From: Mesostigma viride
Lineage: Eukaryota; Streptophyta; Mesostigmatophyceae; Mesostigmatales; Mesostigmataceae
Assembly: GCA_009746045.1 (NCBI GenBank)
Contig: RPFO01000072.1
Location: forward strand, 3,607,237 to 3,671,236
Length of the DNA: 64,000 nucleotides
Reading direction: 5' to 3'
Shown in pieces: positions 10,845 to 18,986 of the stretch (positions are counted from its first letter, which is position 1; each line of letters opens with the position of its first letter). The translations under genes and the position numbers were made by a program. The notes under the pieces are model-generated. The model was not told where the DNA came from and searched no databases. It saw only the letters and a program-made list of their open reading frames with translations.

Positions 10845-10978
10845 GGGTAAGGCTAGCCTTTTTGGACATAAAGTGTTCCCATGGGTAAGGATGGCCAGTT
10901 GAGGGCCACTTCCCGATGTGCTCTACTTATTGTTTTAATAAAGAGTCTGGTTACCCTGGAGTTCCACGGTTAATAGAA
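10845..10978 (+). repeat. Split direct repeat B1 with polyadenylation signal
   Basis: Begins GGGTAAGGCTAGCC and ends CCACGGTTAATAGAA just before A2. It matches B2 at 11391-11495 except for an extra stretch of about 27 bases near its end, which contains AATAAA, a likely polyadenylation signal of the element. Confidence 0.85.
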
Positions 10979-11357
10979 TCGGGGTTCTCTGAACATAGTT
11001 TCTTTATAGTGATACGGAAGGGGAGCCGCTGATGCTAGGTGAAATAGAGCTGGGTGATGTGATCGTAATAAGGTTGATTAGGCTTCTAGTGTACGAGTAT
11101 TACGGAAGATATGGCCTAATTGTTGCGGCCCATACCTTGACGGTGTGCTGAGTACCTTGACGACGGATTTTTGCGTCTAGGTTCTCCTAGCAGATCTGTG
11201 ATTGCGGACGGGTTTGCAACAGGCAATATCTGAAGTAAAACTTGACGGCTAAAACTGTTTAGAGGCCGTTGCCGGATCTGGCCGTTGGTAGAGAGCCGTT
11301 GGCCTTGAAACACGATAAAAGCTTGCTCACCTAGCTCATGGCGGTCTCTTTTGTTTT
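10979..11357 (+). repeat. Split direct repeat A2
   Basis: 379-base copy of A1, placed between B1 and B2 at the right end of the tyrosine-recombinase retrotransposon. Confidence 0.92.
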
Positions 11358-11390
11358 CCCACCCGCCCTCCCTGTGTGTTGCCTGTTTGG

Positions 11391-11495
11391 GGGTAAGGCT
11401 AGCCTTTTTGGACATAAAGTGTTCCCATGGGTAAGGATGGCCAGTTGAGGGCCACTTCCCGATGTGCTCTACTTATTGTTCCACGGTTAATAGAA
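11391..11495 (+). repeat. Split direct repeat B2
   Basis: Second copy of B, forming the right end of the retrotransposon. A 33-base spacer unique to this junction (11358-11390) separates it from A2. It is shorter than B1 by about 27 bases. Confidence 0.88.
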
Positions 11496-11765
11496 GTCCT
11501 GTTCCGTTCCCACGACTACCAAGAGGGCGCCAACGACCCCTTTCAAGAGGTACCGAATTAATGGGCACATGTTCGACATCTGCAAGCGAAGGAACTCGGA
11601 GAAAAATTTCCATCCTAAAGTTACAACACACTCGTGAATGCCACGAGGCAAGAAAACCTCCCATAGAGCACGGTCAAGACGAGATCTCAACACGCTACTG
11701 AAAGGTTTTTTGAATCGCGATCGAAGTTTCGAATCCGCCGTGTTTGTTCCCAAATACGGTGCCAA
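11496..11765 (-). pseudogene. Small viral gene, 3' end next to the retrotransposon
   Basis: Open from ATG 11765 to the border of the retrotransposon (about 90 codons). It is basic at first (SRFKKPFSSVLRSRLDRALW) and hydrophobic near the end (LIRYLLKGVVGALLVVVG). The element sits at its 3' end. No family is recognised. It could be a real small viral gene or a chance frame; spacing of 16 bases to the next minus-strand gene favours a gene. Confidence 0.35.
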
Positions 11766-11781
11766 TGGCAGGGACTGATGA

Positions 11782-12477
11782 TCAAACCAAATACTCGTCG
11801 GCGGTCAGAACAAAGTCGTTGATCGCTTTTGTGACCATCGTGTCCACAGGAGCAGGGTTTGACAGTTCCATATAAGCCGCTCTCGCGGCTACCATGATTT
11901 CTTCCACGATTTCTTCGTGCAGAGACCGAAGAGTCGTGCCCGCCTGGCTGAGTGAAGAGAGCTGAAGGAGACAGCAAACCACGATTTGGTCGACGCCGAA
12001 CTCGGACAAGCACGTAGCGAGAGAAACTCGAAGCTTGGCAGAGTTGAGCGTGCTCGGCGTGATGCAGCAAGTGATGATTCGTCGACCGAGCTGTTCGAGT
12101 TCGTCCGAACGGACATATCCGTGCGCGCTCAGGATTTTTGGACGACCCAAACTACTGCAAACCGCGGTGAGTAGTTGATCCCATTGAATGGGCGCAATCG
12201 AAATGCCCGCCACGCCAGAAAAGGGAGGAGCGATCGGCGCGGACAACACGGCGTCCACAACCGCTCTGTTCATAAACTCGGGTATCAAGAGTCCAGAAAG
12301 GAACGTTTTCGATATTTTTTCGATGAAAGCGTCCGAGATATGGACCGAAGGCGTGGAGATGTTGTGCCGTTTAAACATGTCCGCGACTCGCTCCGGGAAC
12401 TCGCTGTTGATGAGAGCCCCGTCCATGACGAGCGTCAAAGAGTCGAGAAATTGGGCGATTTCGTTCGTGACCCTCAT
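11782..12477 (-). CDS. Viral protein of unknown function, 231 residues
   Basis: Single open frame from ATG 12477, apparently whole. It is mainly helical by composition (FLDSLTLVMDGALINSEFPERV, cut here for length; SLSQAGTTLRSLHEEIVEEI) with several cysteines in the middle (RRIITCCITPS, IVVCCLLQL). No motif tells a function. It is divergent from the gene at 12542 across a 64-base spacer with a TATA-like box usable on both strands. Confidence 0.6.
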   Translation of the reverse strand: MRVTNEIAQFLDSLTLVMDGALINSEFPERVADMFKRHNISTPSVHISDAFIEKISKTFLSGLLIPEFMNRAVVDAVLSAPIAPPFSGVAGISIAPIQWDQLLTAVCSSLGRPKILSAHGYVRSDELEQLGRRIITCCITPSTLNSAKLRVSLATCLSEFGVDQIVVCCLLQLSSLSQAGTTLRSLHEEIVEEIMVAARAAYMELSNPAPVDTMVTKAINDFVLTADEYLV

Positions 12478-12541
12478 TTTCGTGCAAGTTGTGAGGTGTT
12501 TCGCTTATTCTTGTTTTCTGCTTCTCTTTTATACTAATCTC
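12478..12541. promoter_or_regulatory. Divergent viral promoter with TATA-like box
   Basis: The 64-base spacer has TTTTATACTAATCTC directly before the plus-strand ATG. The same box reads AGTATAAAAG on the minus strand about 50 bases before ATG 12477. Similar TATA motifs precede many genes of the viral island. Confidence 0.5.
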
Positions 12542-12940
12542 ATGAGCAAAGTCGAGCCCAAAACCGTCAAGGATAAGCCGGACGTTACAATCTTATCCGC
12601 GTGTTTCGGCTCTGCCTTGAAGATCGCTGATATTTTCGTATTTCCACTTATCTTTGCTGTTTTTACAAATTTCTGGATTCGAGCGATCGCATCGGACGAC
12701 CAGGAAAAAGATGTAACCGAAATTCTGCAAGCCCAAATCCCCGTTTTTGCGTCAATGGCACTCAGCGCGGTGATTTTTTTCCCCGGATTTTATCGACTAG
12801 GCTTCTTCAAAGGCCTTCTCGCGTTTCTGATAGTCAGTTACCTTCGTCTCAATGTCGCATCCGCATACGCCATCGTCCTCTCGCGTCTCCTCGACGAACC
12901 AAGGGATACGGATAAAAACGAAACCGATCCTCCTCAGTAA
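12542..12940 (+). CDS. Small multi-pass viral membrane protein
   Basis: 132 codons. ATG 12542 is chosen because it follows the TATA-like box by a few bases; the in-frame extension upstream overlaps the divergent gene. Three hydrophobic stretches are clear: IADIFVFPLIFAVFTNFWI, ASMALSAVIFFPGFYRLGF and GLLAFLIVSYLRLNVAS. The C-terminus is acidic and polar. It looks whole. Family unknown. Confidence 0.6.
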   Translation: MSKVEPKTVKDKPDVTILSACFGSALKIADIFVFPLIFAVFTNFWIRAIASDDQEKDVTEILQAQIPVFASMALSAVIFFPGFYRLGFFKGLLAFLIVSYLRLNVASAYAIVLSRLLDEPRDTDKNETDPPQ

Positions 12941-13025
12941 GATCGCGATTCTCTGGTTCGCTTGTTTCCGCAGCCGTTTCGTACACCCTATTTTGGAAGA
13001 ATCTCGAAATTGATTCTTAACAGTA

Positions 13026-13578
13026 ATGTCTTTGATAGAAAGATTGCGTTCTTATCGGATCGCGGGATCCGCCGCTTTTGATTGGGCAGCGACGTTGCTA
13101 GCTTCGGTCGTCATCGCCTATTTAGCCGATGGGAGACGATTTCGAGTCCCAATCCTCGCTCTCTCGTTCGTGTGCTTGGTCGCCTTGGGGCAATTCTTGC
13201 ATTTCGTTCTCGACCAACACACGCCATTCCTAAAGAAGTTGCAGTCTCTTTTCGTCGCGTGAAGATGCCAAAAGTTTCATCGTCTTCCTCTTTAAAACGC
13301 CTTCGGAAGACGGGGCCTTCAACAAACCAACGACGCCTGAAGCATTCGACAACCTATGGAAAATGCTTCAAGACGCTGTCGAAAGGAAGATCAAAGACGA
13401 CTTCCGCTACATCGCGATTCGACGCGAACTCAATTACCTCTTACACGTGAACACGAGAATGACGGATGAGGAAAAACAGCTCAAGAAAAAGAAGCTCGTG
13501 GAGGAGCGAGAAAACCTTCGAGCAAAAGCGAAGGAGGCAAACCGACTCATTGAGTGCATGCGTAAGGCGATGCGCTGA
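13026..13578 (+). pseudogene. Conserved-type viral membrane protein with a coiled-coil-like C-terminus
   Basis: Starts at ATG 13026 (MSLIERLRSYRIAGSAAFDW). Two membrane segments follow (WAATLLASVVIAYLA and ILALSFVCLVALGQFLHFV). The layout of a short RSYRI-like N-terminus, a Phe-Asp and two membrane helices resembles small membrane proteins I recall from giant viruses of algae. The C-terminal part is charged and helical (DEEKQLKKKKLVEERENLR). It looks broken, with about one break. Confidence 0.5.
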
Positions 13579-13725
13579 AATCCGCGATGAAAGGCTTGAA
13601 AGCCGAGACTGTCTTGAATTAACGGCTTAAATGCCGAGACTCTCTTGAGTTTAAGACGCTGTAACACCTATTAACGATTTAATAATAAAACTTTATTTTG
13701 TCTTTGCTTAATCATGTAAGTTTTC
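13579..13725 (+). repeat. Short AT-rich spacer with two degenerate direct repeats
   Basis: Two copies of a unit like GGCTTGAAAGCCGAGACTGT and GGCTTAAATGCCGAGACTCT, each followed by CTTGA, sit about 35 bases apart after the preceding gene. Their position suggests a 3' signal, but that is only a guess. Confidence 0.3.
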
Positions 13726-14280
13726 ATGCCCCCTAAACGAAATTATCAAGAGATGAAACGTCCGACGACTGCGCGTGAGATACGACTGATGGAACGTCAG
13801 CAGAGACAAACGACGTCACGTCCGACGACCGCGCCTCATAGACGTGAGCAGAACCAATCGCCGGAACCGACAAGACTAACGATAAACGATTTGCCTGAAA
13901 ACGCACGTGCGCAAATCGCGCGTGAGACAGGATTAATTATTGGAAAGTCGACACTTCCATATGCACTTGCGGGAATATATGATCGAAAAAAAGCAAGGAT
14001 CGACGAACTTCTACCGAATAAATTAAAAGCAGATATGGAGTACCATAAAAAGCGATATTAAGCCGACACAATCAACAGAAACTGGAGATTGACGCCTGAA
14101 GAGAGAAAAGCTAGAAAACAAGAGTTAGAGAAGGAAATGGACAAACTTATAGAAGAACAAAAGCCGATAGGCCGAGAAATCACAAAATTGCAAACGGCGT
14201 TGCATAAATATCCAAACAAAACAGGTGATGAAGTTTTGAAACTGCTCCTAGAGAAAGAGAACAATCAAGCCGGACCCCAC
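13726..14280 (+). pseudogene. Basic viral gene, 5' portion before the palindromic insertion
   Basis: Starts at ATG 13726 (MPPKRNYQEMKRPTTAREIR). The protein is basic and polar, with two RPTTA repeats, then a helical segment (RKARKQELEKEMDKLIEEQ). The coding region is interrupted at 14280 by the 882-bp palindromic element; coding sequence in the same strand resumes at 15163. Apart from the insertion it has about one break. Function unknown. Confidence 0.45.
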
Positions 14281-15162
14281 AGTTACGTTAAATAGTGCCG
14301 GAACCTTTTGCCGCCTGAGGCAAATCGGTCCGTAACACTATTTTGCCCGGAATAACCACTTCCGAGCACCCAAGTTAATTCGGCCGAATTAACTTGGGTG
14401 CTCGGAAGTGGTTATTCCGGGCAAAATAGTGTTACGGACCGATTTGCCTCAGGCGGCAAAAGGTTCCGGCACTATTTAACGTAACTAAAACCTGGCCTCG
14501 TGGAGGGGGGACGAAGAGCCCGAGACATCCGCCTAGGCCGCTGAGCACGCACCACTAAATGCGCCGGAGCTGCCTCAGTGAGGATTCGAACCCCTGACCT
14601 CCAAGGTGCACAGGTTTTAGTTACGTTAAATAGTGTCGGAACCTTTTGCCGCCTGAGGCAAATCGGTCCGTAACACTATTTTGCCCGGAATAACCACTTC
14701 CGAGCACCCAAGTTAATTCGGCCGAATTAACTTGGGTGCTCGGAAGTGGTTATTCCGGGCAAAATAGTGTTACGGACCGATTTGCCTCAGGCGGCAAAAG
14801 GTTCCGACACTATTTAACGTAACTAAAACCCGTGCACCTTGGAGGTCAGGGGTTCGAATCCTCACTGAGGCAGCTCCGGCGCATTTAGTGGTGCGTGCTC
14901 AGCGGCCTAGGCGGATGTCTCGGGCTCTTCGTCCCCCCTCCACGAGGCCAGGTTTTAGTTACGTTAAATAGTGTCGGAACCTTTTGCCGCCTGAGGCAAA
15001 TCGGTCCGTAACACTATTTTGCCCGGAATAACCACTTCCGAGCACCCAAGTTAATTCGGCCGAATTAACTTGGGTGCTCGGAAGTGGTTATTCCGGGCAA
15101 AATAGTGTTACGGACCGATTTGCCTCAGGCGGCAAAAGGTTCCGACACTATTTAACGTAACT
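14281..15162. mobile_element. 882-bp giant palindromic (foldback) element
   Basis: Structure P1-S-P2-S'-P3. P1 (14281-14486), P2 (14619-14824) and P3 (14957-15162) are 206-bp palindromes that begin AGTTACGTTAAATAGTG and end with the complement. S (14487-14618) and S' (14825-14956) are 132-bp inverted copies of each other. The whole element is symmetric about 14721/14722. It is flanked by the 5-bp direct repeat CCCAC (14276-14280 and 15163-15167), which marks it as a transposed unit. No protein is encoded. S contains a tRNA T-arm-like segment (GGGGTTCGAATCCTC). The class of transposase that moved it is unknown. Confidence 0.88.
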
Positions 15163-15314
15163 CCCACAACCAACCCGCCGAGTCCAACCACAACCAACCC
15201 GCCGAGTCCACTCGAGTACGGCGATGCAAGGCGAAGACGCTCGCCAAAAAGAGATGCGAGAACAAGCCTGTCAAGGGCAAGACTGTGTGCCGCTGTCACT
15301 CCAAAAAGAAATGA
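15163..15314 (+). pseudogene. Basic viral gene, 3' portion with C-terminal Cys/His module
   Basis: Coding sequence to the right of the palindrome, ending at TGA 15312-15314. It has two HNQPAES repeats, then a Cys/His module of the island type (C-x2-K ... C, then C-R-C-H) and ends SKKK. Here the module is at the C-terminus, while elsewhere in the island it is N-terminal. It belongs with the 13726-14280 portion across the insertion. Confidence 0.5.
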
Positions 15315-15424
15315 TCACAATTGCACTTTTCATCATAACAGTTTAATGCCTTTTTACCATTCTTTATTTTTATATTGATTTCGCGAGGAGTGCATCTACC
15401 TCTGCATACGATTATTAAAACATT

Positions 15425-16621
15425 TCAAGAAAGCGCTTCGGCGCTCTTGATCTTTTTCCTTCCCGAAAAATTGAACCTCTCCAGGTTCAGCGGACGGGTA
15501 AGAACAAGATCCGTTTTCATCTCCTCCTTGTTTTTCTTCACAACCTCGAATGGCGTCGCGCCGGTTGCCTGCACAGTGAAAGGTGCCAGCTGCAACTGGA
15601 TTTCCACCGCGATCTCCGTGAAGTCGGCCTCCCTTCCCTCTCTCTTGGCGCGCAAAATCACCTGACGCTTGAAAAACTCGTCGACCGCGAGCTGCTCCTC
15701 GTCCATCAGGTCTCTTGCGCTCCCTTTGTACGCGTTGTTGAGTTCCTTCAGCGCCGCCGTGTCAACCCCCGTCGAAGCTTTGCATCCGCGGTCCGCGACC
15801 GTAACCAACGTCTGTCTCACGCGTTCTTTTGGCACAGTCGTCGAAACCAGGTCCGCGAGCTTGTGCTGCAGGTCCTTGGAAGCGACACGCATCGAAGGGG
15901 GCGCAGCGCGCACGGGTTCGACGTAGTCCGGTTTCTTGCGGCCATTGTGGAGTTCCGTGTTCAACAGAACCGTCGTAGTCGTGCCGTTTGCCGCGTCGTG
16001 CGCGTCGCGGACGACCTCGATCATCGTTATGTCGCCAGCAATCAGACGATGGACCCAGCTGGACGCCATCGCGAAAAATTCCGGGCTGATCCACATAGCC
16101 AAAGGGACGACTAGCTCAGGGTGGATCCAGATGCCTCGATCTTCGTTCGGGCCGGACTTGACATCCTCTACGATGGAACAGTGGGTACTGTGTTCCGACC
16201 TCTCTCCGATTCCCGACAACGGCTCGATGAGGTGGGTACAGTTTTGTTCCGACCCCTCTTCGGAGCCTGACATTTGCTCATTGAGGTGGGTACACTTTTG
16301 TTCCGACCCCGTGTCGGGGATCGACGACTCGGACTTCGATTTTGAGCAGCGTCCGAGTGATGCGATGCACGCCTTTGCACAGTCAAGCCGATACCAACTT
16401 TTAAAAAGTTTCTTTCCGTTGGAAGCCGCCAGCGTGAAGTCGAGCCCCTGAATTTTTTTGTCGCTTTTTCTGACCCTGATTTCTTTCTCCGCATCCACTT
16501 TAAAAGTAATCGAAGGCTTCATGGTAAAAATCCACGTCTTCTCTGTCTCTCGTACAAGACTGAAAAGGGGATGGGAGAACCGATTCGTGGTCGCCATGAC
16601 CTCAAAAACACCCATCGTCAT
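15425..16621 (-). CDS. KilA-N domain protein
   Basis: 398 codons from ATG 16621; ATGs at 16597 and 16522 are alternatives. The KilA-N fold is seen in two parts: LDFTLAASNGKKLFKSWYRL and, after an insertion, GIWIHPELVVPLAMWISPEF. This is a DNA-binding domain common in giant and other large DNA viruses and in phages. Between the two parts are imperfect repeats of about 22 residues with the core SEQ-x-CTHL-x-E. The C-terminal half is charged and helical. It looks whole. A role in viral transcription or replication control is plausible but inferred. Confidence 0.8.
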   Translation of the reverse strand: MTMGVFEVMATTNRFSHPLFSLVRETEKTWIFTMKPSITFKVDAEKEIRVRKSDKKIQGLDFTLAASNGKKLFKSWYRLDCAKACIASLGRCSKSKSESSIPDTGSEQKCTHLNEQMSGSEEGSEQNCTHLIEPLSGIGERSEHSTHCSIVEDVKSGPNEDRGIWIHPELVVPLAMWISPEFFAMASSWVHRLIAGDITMIEVVRDAHDAANGTTTTVLLNTELHNGRKKPDYVEPVRAAPPSMRVASKDLQHKLADLVSTTVPKERVRQTLVTVADRGCKASTGVDTAALKELNNAYKGSARDLMDEEQLAVDEFFKRQVILRAKREGREADFTEIAVEIQLQLAPFTVQATGATPFEVVKKNKEEMKTDLVLTRPLNLERFNFSGRKKIKSAEALS

Positions 16622-16833
16622 AGAACACAGATGTGTGTTCTATGCGTCTACCCCTGATGTTAGCGTGTGCAAACCGTCCACGAGAGGGAGATCGGGAATC
16701 ACAAGACACCTAGAAGAAAAAAAAGACTCGTCGCTGACGTCACGAGATTCGCTGATCGCCGTTCGGACCTCGCTTTACAAGTACGAAGTTCAGAGACTGG
16801 GTAATACTTACCAATCCCGCCGGCGCGTTTCTA

Positions 16834-18347
16834 TCACACTTTGCCGACTCTTATGTGCGACGTTTTTTTTTTGGTTTTCCTTTTTGTCTTCCTTTTCTGC
16901 ATCGGATAATGATTTTGTATATCTTTAAATAGCTTGTCCACGAATTTGAACATCTTTTCACTGAAGGCCCGAGGATAGTTTTGGTTATCAACCGTCCATT
17001 TGTCTGGGTGTATTCGAGATTTGGCTGCTACCCTTGATACCGGTTTCCATTTGTGTTGTAGACGGATAATATTTCGGGGGTCAAGAATGTTATTTGCAAC
17101 ATTTAGTAAGTTAGGAGCTTTCGAATCAATCTCTGCTTGCGTAAGTCCCGCTTCCTTGAAGAGATTCTGCACGATAGTTGATTTCAATCGTGGTTCTTGA
17201 GACATATATTTTAGAAGGTCATCATAAGACTCCGGATCGGGCATATTAGGTACTTGCGGTTGAGCTTCTCGCATATTCGACGGTCCAGCTGGTTGAGGAC
17301 GTTGATGAGACGCCGGCGGTTCGTTTTGCATCCGGGCTTTAGCTCTTTCAGCACGAGCCCAACTCCTTGCATACTGTGGGTTTTGTTCGTCGAAATCCCC
17401 CATCCATTCTTTGTCTTGTCGATCTCTTTCAGCCCATCCTCGCGGTTGAGAACCTCCCATATTAGACGGTCCAGCTGCTTGAGGACGTTGCCGAGACCCT
17501 GCAGCTTCTCGTTCTTTTTGCCGCTGATTAAAACTAGCTGCATACTTTCGTCGCTCTTCTTCCCATTTTCGTGCCTTTTCTTCGGCGGCTTTCCGTGCCT
17601 GTTCCGCATCCGCTTTAGCTGCCTGTTCCTCAGCCACTTTAGCTGCCTGTTCCGCAGCCACTTTAGCTGCCTGTTCCTCAGCCACTTTAGCTGCCCGAAT
17701 TCGCTTGACCATGTTAGCTCTCGCTATTCGTTGCAATTCGCGTAATCTGTCCCTTTCGATTTGTCTCTTTTCTTCGGCCGCGGCTTCTTCTTCAGCCATT
17801 CTCACCTTTTCGGCAGCCTCTTTAGCGTCTGTTGCTAATTTTTCTTTATTTTCTTCCGCCTCTTTTTTAACGTCCGACGCCACGCGGTTGTTCAACCTCC
17901 CTACCATCTTTTTTAATCTATCTGCGTTTACTGCTTGGTTTCTTCTTTCAGACGCTTGAGTTTCGGCTTTTGCATGTCCCGCATTTTCTCGAAAAACGCC
18001 GAGGTTAGCGTCTCTTACCTCTTTATTAAAACTATCTTGAATACGTTGATTTAAAAATGCTGTATATTTTTCTTCTTCAGACTGGGTGGGGGTAAGAGCA
18101 TTTGGTTTCGGGGGGGGGGATTCTTGACCCTTTGCCGGGCTCTTTCTAAAATCTCTTCTCTCGTACGTGCTGGAAAATCATCAGCTTCTTCTGGCTGGCC
18201 GGTTTCTTTTTCGATTTTTTCGTTTCGAGCTCGGTGTGTCCGAGTCCTGCTATGGACGCCGCAATACTTACGCTTACCCGTACAACAGTTCGAGCACGAA
18301 CGACCGTCTTTTAGCGTTCCTTTACATGTCCTCGTTTTTCCGATCAT
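16834..18347 (-). pseudogene. Cys/His-tagged coiled-coil protein with a J-domain-like C-terminus
   Basis: Starts at ATG 18347, about 15 bases after a TATGTATAAAA box. The N-terminus carries the island's Cys/His module (C-x2-T-x3-G-x2-C, then C-x2-H) and THRAR. A long Ala/Glu-rich coiled coil with tandem AAKVAEEQ repeats and two RPQ(A/P)AGPSNM repeats follow. The C-terminal part has a HPDK motif in a helical setting (KSRIHPDKW, then FSEKMFKFVDKLFKDIQNHY), as in auxilin-type J domains that stimulate Hsp70. The end is very Lys-rich. It looks broken, with about one break. Confidence 0.62.
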
Positions 18348-18419
18348 GCTCCGTTTTATACATACGCGCCAAAAAAAGCGCGTTCAAAACGGAAGGAAAA
18401 AACTGGTGCTAAAAGGTAC

Positions 18420-18492
18420 GTTCGAGTAGCTCAGTCGGTAGAGCGGCGGTCTTATGAGCCGCAGGTCGCGAGTTCGAGTCTCGCCCCGAACA
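18420..18492 (+). tRNA. tRNA-Ile(UAU), intronless
   Basis: A full cloverleaf can be drawn: acceptor 18420-18426 with 18485-18491 (one A-C mismatch), D stem GCTC/GAGC, anticodon stem GCGGT/GCCGC with loop CTTATGA, five-base variable loop, and T arm GCGAG-TTCGAGT-CTCGC. The anticodon at 18453-18455 is TAT, so it reads AUA (Ile). Discriminator is A; CCA is not encoded. Nuclear tRNA-Ile(UAU) genes in many eukaryotes contain an intron and this one has none, which with its neighbours suggests a viral tRNA. Confidence 0.88.
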
Positions 18493-18518
18493 AAAATCGC
18501 CGCTGTATCTTATACGCC

Positions 18519-18620
18519 ATGCCTCCCTTGTTGTATTATAGTCACGGCCTGAACAACCACGGAGGGGGACAAACGCGAAAAAAGAAACCCAAAAAGCGAG
18601 CCACGAAGAAAAACAAGTGA
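18519..18620 (+). CDS. 33-residue basic peptide
   Basis: ATG at 18519, stop TGA at 18618-18620. The start follows a TTATACGCC box like those of the neighbouring viral genes. The peptide begins MPPLLYYSHGLNNHGGG and ends in a Lys/Arg-rich tail (KKKPKKRATKKNK) that could bind nucleic acid. It lies between the tRNA and the next tagged gene. It is short, so the call rests on the promoter-like box and spacing. Confidence 0.4.
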   Translation: MPPLLYYSHGLNNHGGGQTRKKKPKKRATKKNK

Positions 18621-18657
18621 GTCCGAAGTTTTTCTAGAGAACAAGTAGTATACACCC

Positions 18658-18972
18658 ATGAAGTGCACCGCAAAATGCAAGGACGGCAGCCATTGCAGCA
18701 ACAGCGCCAGGGCTGGATACAAGAGGTGCGCCTCGCACTCGAGGCGCAAGCCGGTTTCTCGCCACCGAGCCGCCTCGTGTGGAATGGCGAACAGCGGCGA
18801 CATGGTCCAGCCCCCCGACGTCCCCGCCACCAACGGTCAGCTGGAATGGATGGACTTGAGCCAGGAGCCAATGCCCTATATGTATCAAAGCTCGCAAACC
18901 CATCCAGCGCAGATGGCGTATCTGAAGCACACCATCAACCAGCGAAGGCATCGCAAGAGCCGGAGGAGGTGA
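18658..18972 (+). CDS. Small Cys/His-tagged viral protein
   Basis: 104 codons from ATG 18658, eight bases after AGTATAC. The N-terminus is the island's Cys/His module (C-x3-C-K-D-G-x2-C, then C-A-S-H) followed by RKPVSRHRA. The rest is polar with a basic tail (RRHRKSRRR). It looks whole. Putative zinc binding is inferred from the Cys/His spacing; the function is unknown. Confidence 0.6.
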   Translation: MKCTAKCKDGSHCSNSARAGYKRCASHSRRKPVSRHRAASCGMANSGDMVQPPDVPATNGQLEWMDLSQEPMPYMYQSSQTHPAQMAYLKHTINQRRHRKSRRR

Positions 18973-18986
18973 AATTACCTTACCAT

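Larger units (their letters stand above)
6136..11495 (+). mobile_element. Tyrosine-recombinase retrotransposon (Ngaro/PAT-like, DIRS order) with split direct repeats
   Basis: About 5.36 kb inserted between viral genes. Repeat layout is A1 (6136-6514), coding part, B1 (10845-10978), A2 (10979-11357), B2 (11391-11495). This A1-internal-B1-A2-B2 order is the hallmark of Ngaro/PAT-type elements. Three reading frames follow in order: a gag-like protein, reverse transcriptase plus RNase H, and a tyrosine recombinase. No target duplication is seen, as expected for recombinase-mediated insertion. A1 and A2 have the same length and read as essentially identical, so the copy is young. It looks nearly whole, with perhaps one break. 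Confidence 0.9.

Noticed and set aside
14487-14618. Complete tRNA gene in the S unit
   Set aside because: Only a T-arm-like segment is seen; no acceptor, D or anticodon arms can be drawn.
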